The translations under genes were made by a program, and so were the position numbers. Under the pieces are notes generated by a model. The model ran no database searches. It saw nothing but the letters and a program-made list of their open reading frames with translations, and was not told the origin of the DNA. Positions 44,046-52,548 of a DNA stretch of 64,000 nucleotides are shown here, piece by piece. The stretch spans positions 62,001 through 126,000 of the forward strand of contig NZ_QUWK01000002.1 of NCBI RefSeq assembly GCF_003429665.1. Reading direction: 5' to 3'. Numbering within the stretch: position 1 is the first letter of the stretch; each line of letters opens with the position of its first letter. This stretch comes from Sphaerochaeta halotolerans (GTDB lineage: Bacteria > Spirochaetota > Spirochaetia > Sphaerochaetales > Sphaerochaetaceae).

Positions 44046-44471
44046 ATGTTGAAAACAATTCCCTCTATCCTCAGTCCTGATCTGTTGAAGATTCTCATGG
44101 AAATGGGCCATGGTGATGAGCTCGTAATCGGGGACGGAAATTTTCCTGCTGCATCCATGAATGACCGGGTAGTCCGCTTGGATGGCCATGGGGCCGATGA
44201 GGTATTGAAAGCAATCTTGCAGCTCTTTCCTCTTGATACCTATGCTGAGAATGCATTCCTGATGGATACAGCAGCAGGTGATACTGTGGAGACACCCATT
44301 TGGGATGTATATGAGAAAATCTGCAAGGAAGGCGATCCTGCATTCAAAGGGTTCAACCGTCTTGAGCGCTTTGCTTTCTATGAGCGGAGTAAGAAGGCCT
44401 ATGCAATCGTTGCTACCGGTGAGACAGCGCTGTATGCAAACATCATTCTGAAGAAAGGTGTAGTGGTCTAA
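44046..44471 (+). CDS. fucU: L-fucose mutarotase (RbsD/FucU family)
   Basis: The 141-residue protein is an RbsD/FucU-type anomer converter: ILSPDLLKILMEMGHGDELVIGDGNFPA at the start (here read as MGHGDELVIGDGNFP with the catalytic His and Asp) and the C-terminal ALYANIILKKGVV. It speeds alpha/beta exchange of L-fucose before isomerisation. ATG follows AGGAG by eight bases. Divergent fucI supports fucose over ribose. Its last four bases overlap the convergent AraC-type gene. Confidence 0.92.
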   Translation: MLKTIPSILSPDLLKILMEMGHGDELVIGDGNFPAASMNDRVVRLDGHGADEVLKAILQLFPLDTYAENAFLMDTAAGDTVETPIWDVYEKICKEGDPAFKGFNRLERFAFYERSKKAYAIVATGETALYANIILKKGVVV

Positions 44472-45337
44472 TCCTCTTTCGGTGTAGTCCACAGCTGTTT
44501 GTACTGCCGTGGACTCATCTGCATATGACTCCTGAACTGACGTGCGAAATAATTTGCATCTGAGAATCCGGTTTTCTCACTGATTCTCTCGATGCTCAGG
44601 TCGGTGGTCAAGAGCAGGTTTGAGGCATATGCAATACGTCTATGGATGTGGAAATCGACCGGCGACCAGCCGGTTGATAGCTTGAACTGTCGGTTGAGCG
44701 TGCTTGCACTCATGTTCGAAATTTCAACCAATTCGTTCAAGGGAATGCTGCGGTCTAGATTTTGCTCCATATAACTGATTACCTTTTCCAGACGTTGGTC
44801 ATTCTGGAACGCGGAGCCTCTGCGAGCACTGTGGAATCTGCTGACCAGTATGAGGAATTGCAACAATTTTGAGTAGGTCATTGAAGTAGAACCTCTGTTG
44901 TAGTCCTGCTGCTCCGACTCTTCCTTGATTGCACTTACCAAGGCGACAATCTCAGCATGTTGGTGTGAGTTGAGTCGTACCAAAGGTACTTCCCCTTCTG
45001 TTTGCATGAATGTCTCATGAAACCCTGCAACATCCTTGATCTCGGGGTAGAGGATTGAAAAAGCCTTCTTCCCGATAAGGAGGTTATAGAGGACCAGGTT
45101 CTCAATATCCGCATATCCATGGATTGTTCCTGGACGAATACAGAACACCATGCCTTCCTGTAGTTGCCGTTTGTTTTGTTCCGACAGATGGGTTCCCTTT
45201 CCTGATACGACCACAACAATTTCATAGAAATCATGATTATGCAACGAGAAAGGAATCTCAGGGTCACGGAGTAATACTTTTACAGGAAGGTTGTTTCCCT
45301 TGAAGAACATGGTTTCATGCAGTGTGAAACTTGACAT
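44468..45337 (-). CDS. AraC-family regulator, probable rhamnose activator
   Basis: The 289-residue protein has an N-terminal cupin sensor (FSLHNHDFYEIVVVVSGKGTH near residue 30, and IRPGTIHGY near residue 68) and two C-terminal helix-turn-helices (NELVEISNMSASTLNRQF and ERISEKTGFSDANYFARQF, about residues 205-265). This is the build of RhaS/RhaR. It is divergent from rhaA. A 65-base block shared by the rhaA and rhamnose-importer promoters begins at its start codon and is its likely target. No ribosome binding site precedes ATG 45337; ATG 45310 is an alternative start. Confidence 0.85.
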   Translation of the reverse strand: MSSFTLHETMFFKGNNLPVKVLLRDPEIPFSLHNHDFYEIVVVVSGKGTHLSEQNKRQLQEGMVFCIRPGTIHGYADIENLVLYNLLIGKKAFSILYPEIKDVAGFHETFMQTEGEVPLVRLNSHQHAEIVALVSAIKEESEQQDYNRGSTSMTYSKLLQFLILVSRFHSARRGSAFQNDQRLEKVISYMEQNLDRSIPLNELVEISNMSASTLNRQFKLSTGWSPVDFHIHRRIAYASNLLLTTDLSIERISEKTGFSDANYFARQFRSHMQMSPRQYKQLWTTPKED

Positions 45338-45401
45338 GATAAAATCGTGCTATAATTTGACTATTCTGTCAAGGTAAAAATTGTAAATGGTGGCAAACTA
45401 A
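45337..45401 (+). promoter_or_regulatory. Shared rhamnose control block, copy 1 (rhaA promoter)
   Basis: These 65 bases align without a gap to 48789-48853. Identical parts include TGATAAAATCGTGCTA at the left, GACTATTC in the middle and AAATGGTG near the right, then ACTAA at the end. TTGACT at 45357-45362 may be the -35 box. The block lies between the AraC gene and rhaA. Confidence 0.7.
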
Positions 45402-45435
45402 TAAGTAATAAATATGTAGCATGAGGAGGTCTGTC

Positions 45436-46686
45436 GTGTCTTACTATGAAGAAGCCAAGAAGATATATGAACAATATGGTGTCGATACCGACTCTGTCCT
45501 GGACCAGCTATCTGGTATTTCCCTCTCTGTCCATTGTTGGCAGGGAGATGATGTTGGCGGTTTCGAGCGCCCTGATGCCGAGCTAGCAGGTGGTGGAATC
45601 CAGGCCACAGGAAACTACCCCGGCAAGGCAAAGAACGTCGATCAGTTGCGCCAGGATTTGGAGGAGGTATTCTCCCTGGTTGGAGGCAGCCATAGGCTGA
45701 ACCTGCATGCAAGCTATGGGGAGTTCGGTTCCACCTTTGTTGACCGTGACCAGATTGAAGAGAAGTATTATCAGGGTTGGGTTGACTGGGGAAAGAAGAT
45801 GGGCATCCCATTGGATTTCAACGGAACCTTTTTCAGTCATCCTATGGCTGATGACGGCTATACCTTGGCGAGCAAGGATGAGCGGATCCGCAGGTTCTGG
45901 ATTGAGCACGCAAAGCGGTGCAGAAAGATTGCTGCCTGGATAGGGGAGCAACAAGGGAGCCCCTGTATTCTTGATACTTGGATTCCTGATGGTGCAAAAA
46001 ACCTAACTGTTGACAAGTTCGGGTATCGTGCCATTCTCAAGGAAAGTCTTGATGAGATCTTTGAGACTGAATATCCAAAAGAGTTCATGCGTGATGCGCT
46101 GGAGACCAAGCTTTTCGGTATCGGAAGCGAAGCCTTCGTGGTTGGGTCCCATGAGTTCTATATGAACTATGCTGCACGAAACAACAAGATGCTCTGTATC
46201 GATATGGGACACTTCCATACCGAGGAAGATATCTCTGATAAACTCTCGGCAATCCTTCTCTTCGACGATGAGATTCTCTTGCATGTCAGTCGCCCCATGC
46301 ATTGGGACAGTGACCATGTGGTTCTGTTCAATGACAAGATTAAGATGGTTGCAGAGGAATTGGTGAGAAGCGGAAAACTAGAGACTTCCCATATTGGTTT
46401 GGACTTCTTTGATGCATCCATCAACCGTATCGGTGCTTGGGTTACCGGTATCAGGGCAATGCGCAAGGCCTTGCTTTTTGCACTGCTTGAGCCGATTGAT
46501 CAACTCATTGAATATGAAGAGTCAGGAAATGGGTACGCAACCATGGCACTGCTCGAGCAGCAGAGTGTATTGCCCTTCGGTGCTATCTGGGATGAGTACT
46601 GCAGAAGAACCAACACCCCTCTGGAAGGTGAACTGATTGATTTGATTGGTTTATATGAAAGGGAAGTACTGGAGGAACGTTCATGA
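45436..46686 (+). CDS. rhaA: L-rhamnose isomerase
   Basis: The 416-residue protein is RhaA by length and motifs: ISLSVHCWQGDDVGGFE near residue 27, LNLHASYGEF near residue 93, LDFNGTFFSHP, LDTWIPDGAKN near residue 182 and CIDMGHFHTEEDISDKLSA near residue 252, holding the metal ligands. It converts L-rhamnose to L-rhamnulose with Mn or Zn. Start is GTG 45436, preceded by GAGGAGG at seven bases; the in-frame ATG at 45421 is part of that site's surroundings. The stop overlaps the aldolase ATG. Confidence 0.95.
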   Translation: MSYYEEAKKIYEQYGVDTDSVLDQLSGISLSVHCWQGDDVGGFERPDAELAGGGIQATGNYPGKAKNVDQLRQDLEEVFSLVGGSHRLNLHASYGEFGSTFVDRDQIEEKYYQGWVDWGKKMGIPLDFNGTFFSHPMADDGYTLASKDERIRRFWIEHAKRCRKIAAWIGEQQGSPCILDTWIPDGAKNLTVDKFGYRAILKESLDEIFETEYPKEFMRDALETKLFGIGSEAFVVGSHEFYMNYAARNNKMLCIDMGHFHTEEDISDKLSAILLFDDEILLHVSRPMHWDSDHVVLFNDKIKMVAEELVRSGKLETSHIGLDFFDASINRIGAWVTGIRAMRKALLFALLEPIDQLIEYEESGNGYATMALLEQQSVLPFGAIWDEYCRRTNTPLEGELIDLIGLYEREVLEERS

Positions 46687-47762
46687 GTCTTACATCACTG
46701 ATCACCCACTCCAAACGGTATGGGTCCGACCCCTCCTTCGTTCTGTTGGGAGGTGGAAATACCTCCTATAAAGAGGGAAATATCCTCTATGTGAAGGCTA
46801 GTGGCTATGCGTTGGGAACCATAGATGAGTCGGGATTTGTCCGGATGGATCTAGGGAAGCTGGAGCATATCTGGGGAAAGCAGTACAGCAGCGATGATGA
46901 GGCGAGAGAGGATGAAGTCCTCAAGGACATGATGGACTGTCGTCTTGAGGGTGAAACAGCCCGTCCCTCTGTTGAGGCATTGCTTCATGCATTGCTTCCG
47001 TTCCCCTATGTCATCCACCTTCACCCTGCTCTGGTGAATGGACTTACCTGTGCACAAAAAGGAAAAGAGGCAGTTGCAAGGCTTTTCCCCGAGGCACTCT
47101 GGATTGAATTGGTTAAGCCTGGATTCATTCTTGCAAATACCGTTCGCACCCGGATGGCCGAACAGAAGAGGAAGACGGGGAGGGTGAGCTCCCTGATTTT
47201 TCTCCAAAATCATGGCATTTTTGTTGGAGGACAGAGCTTGGAGGAGATTGAAACCCTCTATGATTCATTGATGCAGAAGATTGCATCCCAATTAATCAGG
47301 AAACCTGATTTTACTCCCTTGAAAGCTGATGCCTCGAAAGTTGAAGTAATCAAGAGAGATCTTGGGCCCCTCACCTCTGAGCCAATTCTATTTTCCTGGA
47401 ACAAGGAGTTTGCCCACTATCTGCAGGATGAGAACCATTTTCATGCTGTTGGCTCTTCCTTTACTCCTGACTATATCGTATACGCTGGGTTTAAACCGTT
47501 ATGGGTTGGTGAAGGCCAAGACGTGATTTCGGCTTTCGAGCAGTTTACGTCAGAGCACGGGGTAAGTCCAAAGATTGTCTGCGTGCAGAACCTGGGGGTA
47601 TTTTCCTTGGGAGAAAAGCCGATGCCACTCTTTTTGGATACCGTCTCTATCGCTGTATATACCGAGAGTTTCGGAGGTCCACGTTTCATGGATGATGCCA
47701 TGATTGACTTCATCAGGAACTGGGAAGTGGAGAAATATCGTTCTTCAGTAGCGGCAAAGTAG
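46683..47762 (+). CDS. Class II aldolase, RhaE aldolase-domain type (rhamnulose-1-phosphate aldolase)
   Basis: The 359-residue protein has a class II aldolase/adducin domain with zinc ligands His112 and His114 in VIHLHPALVNG and His177 in FLQNHGIFVGG, and Glu99 as probable catalytic acid. The remaining 130 residues (from FTPDYIVYAGFKPLWVGEG to FIRNWEVEKYR) match the second part of the aldolase half of bifunctional RhaE enzymes. RhaE continues with an SDR lactaldehyde dehydrogenase; here the protein stops at that boundary. It should cleave L-rhamnulose 1-phosphate to DHAP and L-lactaldehyde. It is co-translated with rhaA. Confidence 0.85.
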   Translation: MSLTSLITHSKRYGSDPSFVLLGGGNTSYKEGNILYVKASGYALGTIDESGFVRMDLGKLEHIWGKQYSSDDEAREDEVLKDMMDCRLEGETARPSVEALLHALLPFPYVIHLHPALVNGLTCAQKGKEAVARLFPEALWIELVKPGFILANTVRTRMAEQKRKTGRVSSLIFLQNHGIFVGGQSLEEIETLYDSLMQKIASQLIRKPDFTPLKADASKVEVIKRDLGPLTSEPILFSWNKEFAHYLQDENHFHAVGSSFTPDYIVYAGFKPLWVGEGQDVISAFEQFTSEHGVSPKIVCVQNLGVFSLGEKPMPLFLDTVSIAVYTESFGGPRFMDDAMIDFIRNWEVEKYRSSVAAK

Positions 47763-47767
47763 GAAAG

Positions 47768-48721
47768 ATGGCATCACTGCAGGATATAAACAAGCGTTTT
47801 AATGCGGTGATGCCGTTCATTACCCCGATAGGAGTGGTGCTGGGCCTGTTGCTTGGGCACCGTTTGGACCCCTATCGCTTTCTTGGTACCTACTTATTTG
47901 CATTCATTACCTTTGTGGGGGCCTTGGGAGTAAGCTATCGCCAGTTTGCCCAAATTGTGCATAGAATGACCTCAGTATTGTTGGTCCTTTTTTGCGCGCA
48001 TATTGTGCTACCGGTTTTGGTCGCACTGCTAGGCCGTGTGGTATTTCCCACACAACCAGATATTGTCACCGGTTTTATATTGCTTTCTTCAATCCCTATA
48101 GCGGTAACTGCATTCATATGGTCGACAATATACGATGGCGATGCTGCTCTTGCTCTCTCCCTCATCATTCTTGATACCTTGCTTTCTCCCCTTTTGACTC
48201 CACTTACCATACGAGTTCTTGCAGACACCTCGGTGGTTATCGACCAAGGGGGAATCATGTCCAGCTTGCTGGTGATGATAGTCCTCCCTTCACTTGTTGG
48301 GATGTTGGTTACCCAAACCATGCCCAAGGTTGCTAAGGGAGCAGTGCTCTATCTCAGTCCGATTACCAAGCCCTTGCTTATTGCAGTGGTGGTGATCAAT
48401 GTGGGAGTCCTCGCAGGTTCTCTCTCTTTTTCTTGGGTCTATGTACCGTTGCTTCTGATGAATTTCTTCGTAATCGTCCTGGGATTCCTGCTTGTTTACG
48501 TACTCGCCAGATACGTCTTGAACGTCGACCGACCCAGCCTGGTCAGCATGACCTTCACTGGTGGGATGCGGAACATCAGTGCAGCCTTGGTGCTTGCGAC
48601 CACATATTTCTCACCACTTGCAGCATTACCCGTCATACTGGGAATTCTCTTTCAGCAAACCTTTGTAGGCTTGCTTGGAGGGGTGCTGTTTGCAAGGCGG
48701 GGGAAGCATCTTTCTTCATAG
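47768..48721 (+). CDS. Bile acid:sodium symporter (BASS) family transporter
   Basis: The 317-residue protein has nine or ten hydrophobic segments and the BASS pattern, including GFILLSSIPIAVTAFIWSTI near residue 98 and SMTFTGGMRNISAALVLAT near residue 258. Family members carry organic anions such as bile acids, pyruvate or pantoate with sodium. Its place between the aldolase and the rhamnose ABC importer, five bases after the aldolase, suggests transport of a rhamnose-pathway product such as lactate or pyruvate, but this is only context. Confidence 0.82.
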   Translation: MASLQDINKRFNAVMPFITPIGVVLGLLLGHRLDPYRFLGTYLFAFITFVGALGVSYRQFAQIVHRMTSVLLVLFCAHIVLPVLVALLGRVVFPTQPDIVTGFILLSSIPIAVTAFIWSTIYDGDAALALSLIILDTLLSPLLTPLTIRVLADTSVVIDQGGIMSSLLVMIVLPSLVGMLVTQTMPKVAKGAVLYLSPITKPLLIAVVVINVGVLAGSLSFSWVYVPLLLMNFFVIVLGFLLVYVLARYVLNVDRPSLVSMTFTGGMRNISAALVLATTYFSPLAALPVILGILFQQTFVGLLGGVLFARRGKHLSS

Positions 48722-48788
48722 ATATGGTTCCTTAGGTAGCTTCTTTTACCTTTCGATATTTAGGAAATATAGCTTCATATCTGTTTCG

Positions 48789-48853
48789 TGATAAAATCGT
48801 GCTAAAAAATGACTATTCAGTTATTGCAGATTTCTGAAATGGTGTCACACTAA
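48789..48853 (+). promoter_or_regulatory. Shared rhamnose control block, copy 2 (importer promoter)
   Basis: Gap-free match over 65 bases to 45337-45401, ahead of the rhamnose binding-protein gene. The conserved left part TGATAAAATCGTGCTA and the right part AAATGGTG with CA and ACTAA are at the same spacing in both copies. Confidence 0.7.
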
Positions 48854-48890
48854 GAGTGATGGTAGTTGTGACAGTAGTTTTGCTGTTGGC

Positions 48891-48933
48891 CCTGGTGTTC
48901 TACCAGGTACAGATAGAATCCGGGTTTTCCCGG
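48891..48933 (+). other. Two hairpins in the leader of the rhamnose importer message
   Basis: CCTGGT-GTTCT-ACCAGG (48891-48907) and CCGGG-TTTT-CCCGG (48920-48933) are perfect stems between the control block and the binding-protein start. They could stabilise the message or take part in control; neither is followed by a convincing T-run. Confidence 0.45.
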
Positions 48934-48960
48934 AAAAGATTTCTTAAAGGAGTGTTTGTT

Positions 48961-49974
48961 ATGAAGAAAACGTTGTTGTTTGTCCTCATTATGACTATGG
49001 TTCTTGGCGGAATATTCGCCCAAGGTACCAAGGAAGCAGCCCCCGCGGGTGAAAAAGAGATTGTCATTCTCGGAAAGAGCATGGGCAATGGATTCTTTGA
49101 TGCAGTATTCAGAGGCAGTGAAGAAGCTGCTGCTGAAATCGGTGGGATCAAGACGACCTATATGGCACCTCCCCAGGCAACTGCAGAGGGACAGATTGAG
49201 ATCATCGAGACCTTGATTGCACAGAGAGTTGATGGTATTGCCATCAGCGCAAACGATGCGGATGCATTGATTCCAGTAGCCAAGAAAGCCATGGCAGCCG
49301 GTATCAAGGTTATCAGTTATGACTCCGGCATCAACGTCGGTGGACGTATTGTTGACCTGTTGCCCAGTAACCCTGAACTGATCGGACGTCAGCAGGTGCA
49401 GCTTGCTGCTGAACTGACTGGCTACAAGGGTGATGTCGCAGTGCTTTCTGCTTCCGCGCAGGCTACCAACCAGAACCTCTGGATTGAGTGGATGAAGGAA
49501 GAAATCAAGAAAGCTGAGTATGCAAACATGAAGCTTGTTGAGGTTGTCTATGGTGATGATGCCCCTGATAAGAGCTATCGTGAAGCTGTCTCCTTGATGC
49601 AGAAGTATCCAAACCTGAAGGCTATCATCTGCCCGACCACTGTTGGTCTGCTTGCAACCGCACAGGCTGTCAAGGACGCTGGCAAGAGCGGCGTTGTCGA
49701 GGTAACCGGGCTTGGACTTCCTTCAGAGATGAAGGGCTACATCCTTGACGGCACCTGCCGCCAGATGGCTCTATGGAATCCGATCGACCTTGGATACAGC
49801 TCCACCTACATCCTCAATGGCCTTATTGAAGGTACCGTCGATGGTTCAACTGGTGAAGAGATTCCTGCCGGTCGCATGGGGGCCATCAAGATTGAAGAGA
49901 ACGGTATTGCCTATATGAGTACACCCTATGTATTCAACAAGGACAACATCGAAGAGTTCGCAGAAATCTATTAA
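48961..49974 (+). CDS. rhaS: Rhamnose ABC transporter, substrate-binding protein
   Basis: The 337-residue protein has a signal peptide (MKKTLLFVLIMTMVLGG, cut near FAQGTKEA) and a periplasmic binding protein type 1 (RbsB-like) fold: GNGFFDAVFRGSEEAA, ISANDADALIPVAKKAMAAG near residue 95 and ISYDSGINVGGRIVDLLPSNP, the last matching rhamnose-binding RhaS proteins. It feeds the ATPase and two permeases downstream. ATG 48961 follows AAAGGAG. An upstream frame extension to 48856 crosses the leader hairpins and is rejected. The symbol refers to the transporter RhaS, not the E. coli activator. Confidence 0.88.
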   Translation: MKKTLLFVLIMTMVLGGIFAQGTKEAAPAGEKEIVILGKSMGNGFFDAVFRGSEEAAAEIGGIKTTYMAPPQATAEGQIEIIETLIAQRVDGIAISANDADALIPVAKKAMAAGIKVISYDSGINVGGRIVDLLPSNPELIGRQQVQLAAELTGYKGDVAVLSASAQATNQNLWIEWMKEEIKKAEYANMKLVEVVYGDDAPDKSYREAVSLMQKYPNLKAIICPTTVGLLATAQAVKDAGKSGVVEVTGLGLPSEMKGYILDGTCRQMALWNPIDLGYSSTYILNGLIEGTVDGSTGEEIPAGRMGAIKIEENGIAYMSTPYVFNKDNIEEFAEIY

Positions 49975-49988
49975 TCGATTCAACCCCG

Positions 49989-50016
49989 GCTCCTGCTTCC
50001 CCTCGGAGGCAGGAGC
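49989..50016 (+). other. Intercistronic stem-loop after the rhamnose binding-protein gene
   Basis: GCTCCTGCTTCC and GGAGGCAGGAGC pair over 12 bp (one G-U) with a CCTC loop, 14 bases after the stop. It sits as the equivalent element does in the sulfoquinovose operon at 18553-18580. Confidence 0.7.
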
Positions 50017-50034
50017 TTTGCATAAGGAGGAACA

Positions 50035-51552
50035 ATGCAACAGGCATTGTTGGAAGTTCAACACGTAACAAAGGTGTTTCCCGGTATCAGGGCCTTGGAT
50101 GATGTGCATCTCTCCCTTCGACGAGGTGAAGTACATGCCCTTATCGGTGAAAATGGAGCAGGGAAGTCCACGCTGGTGAAGATTCTTACAGGAGTCTATT
50201 TCCCTACCAGTGGGTCGATGACCTTGGATGGTAAAAAGATTTCCTTTAAAAATGCAATCGACGCCCAACAGGCAGGGATTGTTGCTATCCACCAGGAAGC
50301 CTCCATGTTTCCCGAGCTCAGTGTCACAGAGAATATCTATATGGGACACCACCTTAGGAATCCAAAAACAAAGAAACTCGATTGGAAGACCATGTATGAG
50401 AGAACCCAGGGGTTGCTCCTACGTATGCAACTTGATATCAATCCTGACTCCTTGGTCAAAAATCTGAGTGTTGCACAGAGACATATGGTAGAAATTGTAA
50501 AAGCACTCAGCCTTGATGCAGATCTGGTCATCATGGATGAGCCAACCAGTGCGTTGACCGGCCGCGAGGTCGATGATCTGTTCAGAATTGTCCGTTCTTT
50601 GAAGGAAGAGGGCAAAGCAATTCTCTTCATCTCCCATAAATTTGAAGAGATATTTGAGATTTGTGATTATTACACGGTTTTTCGTGATGGCCAATATATA
50701 GGGGAAGGAAAGGTAGCTGAGAGCGATGAAGATACCATCATCAATATGATGATTGGACGCTCGATTGACCAGATGTATCCCCACCATGAACCGAAGATTG
50801 GCAAGAAGATACTTGAGGTCAAGCATCTCAGCCAGCTTGGTGCTTTCAAGGACATCTCCTTCGACTTGCATGAAGGAGAGATTTTGGGTCTGTTCGGTCT
50901 TGTTGGAGCTGGTCGCAGCGAGGTGGTCAGAACCATCTTTGGAATTGACAAGGCGAGTGAAGGGACCATGCATTTGCTGGGGAAACCTTTCATGCCGAAA
51001 GGTGCCATTGACAGCATGCGAAAAGGAATTGCCTTGGTACCCGAAGACCGTCAGAGGCAGGGTTTGGTGTTGAAAATGAGCCTTACCCATAATATCAGCC
51101 TACCGGTGTTGACCAATCTTTGCTGGAAAGGTCTGGTGACCAATAAAAAGACAGAAGCCAAGTACGTGCAGGAACATGGTGATCAGATGGAGATTAAATC
51201 TGCAGGATACCATGTTGATGCTGAGACGCTCAGCGGTGGAAACCAACAGAAAGTCGTACTTGCCAAGTGGATCGGGACGAATCCCAAGATTCTCATCCTT
51301 GATGAACCTACCAAAGGGATTGATGTTGCGACGAAGGCAGCAGTCCACGAATTTGTCTGCGAGATGGCAGACAAGGGTGTCGCAGTCATATTGATAAGTA
51401 GTGAGCTTCCTGAGATCTTGGGAATGTCAGACCGGATTGTCGTGATGCATGAAGGATACCAAACAGCCATTCTTGATGCAAAAGAAGCGACAGCAGAGTC
51501 AGTAATGCGTTATGCAATCACAACCGTACAGATGGAGGCCTCCAATGCCTGA
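50035..51552 (+). CDS. rhaT: Rhamnose ABC transporter, duplicated ATPase
   Basis: The 505-residue protein carries two ATPase domains, as in RbsA-type importers. Domain 1 has GENGAGKSTLVK near residue 38, a signature around LSVAQRHMVEIVK near residue 143 and VIMDEPTSAL. Domain 2 has the degenerate GLVGAGRSEVVR near residue 290, LSGGNQQKVVLAKW near residue 400 and LILDEPTKGID. ATG follows AAGGAGG. It energises the two permeases that follow. Substrate is taken from the locus. Confidence 0.9.
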   Translation: MQQALLEVQHVTKVFPGIRALDDVHLSLRRGEVHALIGENGAGKSTLVKILTGVYFPTSGSMTLDGKKISFKNAIDAQQAGIVAIHQEASMFPELSVTENIYMGHHLRNPKTKKLDWKTMYERTQGLLLRMQLDINPDSLVKNLSVAQRHMVEIVKALSLDADLVIMDEPTSALTGREVDDLFRIVRSLKEEGKAILFISHKFEEIFEICDYYTVFRDGQYIGEGKVAESDEDTIINMMIGRSIDQMYPHHEPKIGKKILEVKHLSQLGAFKDISFDLHEGEILGLFGLVGAGRSEVVRTIFGIDKASEGTMHLLGKPFMPKGAIDSMRKGIALVPEDRQRQGLVLKMSLTHNISLPVLTNLCWKGLVTNKKTEAKYVQEHGDQMEIKSAGYHVDAETLSGGNQQKVVLAKWIGTNPKILILDEPTKGIDVATKAAVHEFVCEMADKGVAVILISSELPEILGMSDRIVVMHEGYQTAILDAKEATAESVMRYAITTVQMEASNA

Positions 51553-52546
51553 CCTATCCTTCTCCTCCTTTGTAAAGAAAGCACTGGCCCGTAGGGAGGC
51601 GGCTCTTACCCTGTTGTTGGTGGTGCTCCTTGTACCGATTTCCATCCGCTCCCCTCAGTTTCTTTCTGCGAAGAATATCTCCACAATCCTCAACGACATG
51701 GCAATCCTTTCCATTGTCGCCATTGGTGAGTTCTACGTTATTCTTGCAAACGGAATTGACCTTTCCGTTGGTTCCATCATTGCCTTTACCGGTATGGCTA
51801 CCGGTATGATCAATGAGGCAAATCCAACAGTGAGCCCTTTGCTCTTGTTGCTTGCTGGGATGGGCATCGGCATGGTGATGGGACTGTTCAATGGCGTGTT
51901 GGTCGCCTACGGGAAAATCCCCCCCATCATTACAACGCTGGGTACGGTGAATATCTATCGTGGTCTTACCTTCCTTCTGAGCGGCGGTACATGGGTAACA
52001 GCACATGAAATGAGTAAAACCTACATTGACTTCCCTCGGAACACCTTTCTTGGTGTTTCAAACCTGCTCTGGATTGCAATCCTTGTTATCGCTGTCTTCT
52101 ATTATTTCAGCAGGTATACCCGTACCGGTCGTGAGGTATATGCAATCGGAGGAAATCCGACGGCAGCAAAGTTCGTAGGAGTGAATGAGAACAGGGTCAG
52201 GGTAGTGGTATTCCTTATCAGTGGTACCCTCTGTGGTCTAGCTGGTGCTCTTTGGACCGCTCGGTATGCTTCAGCGGTTAATGAGATGGCAACTGGTTTT
52301 GAGATGCAGGCAGTTGCCGCTTGTGTGCTAGGGGGTGTCAACTTTGCAGGTGGCTCTGGTGGTATTATCGGGGTAGTCATAGGTACGCTCTTCCTTGGTG
52401 TCGTCACCAACGCACTACCGGTTATCTACCTGTCGGTTTTCTGGCAGACGTTCGTCCAAGGCTTGATTATTCTCATCGCATTGACGCTCAACACCATCAG
52501 CGACCAGCGAAAGACGAAGAAGCTGCTTGCACAGAGGAGAGGCTAG
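51545..52546 (+). CDS. rhaP: Rhamnose ABC transporter permease 1
   Basis: The 333-residue protein has eight to ten hydrophobic helices of the RbsC permease family: ANGIDLSVGSIIAFTGMATG near residue 78, PPIITTLGTVNIYRGLTFLL near residue 128, and VYAIGGNPTAAKFVGVN near residue 197. It starts inside the end of the ATPase gene behind GGAGG. It forms the channel with the next protein. Confidence 0.9.
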   Translation: MPDLSFSSFVKKALARREAALTLLLVVLLVPISIRSPQFLSAKNISTILNDMAILSIVAIGEFYVILANGIDLSVGSIIAFTGMATGMINEANPTVSPLLLLLAGMGIGMVMGLFNGVLVAYGKIPPIITTLGTVNIYRGLTFLLSGGTWVTAHEMSKTYIDFPRNTFLGVSNLLWIAILVIAVFYYFSRYTRTGREVYAIGGNPTAAKFVGVNENRVRVVVFLISGTLCGLAGALWTARYASAVNEMATGFEMQAVAACVLGGVNFAGGSGGIIGVVIGTLFLGVVTNALPVIYLSVFWQTFVQGLIILIALTLNTISDQRKTKKLLAQRRG

Positions 52547-52548
52547 GT

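Noticed and set aside
48856-48960. N-terminal extension of the rhamnose binding protein with a hydrophobic start (MMVVVTVVLLLALVF)
   Set aside because: A normal signal peptide with a good ribosome binding site begins at 48961, and the extension runs through leader hairpins.
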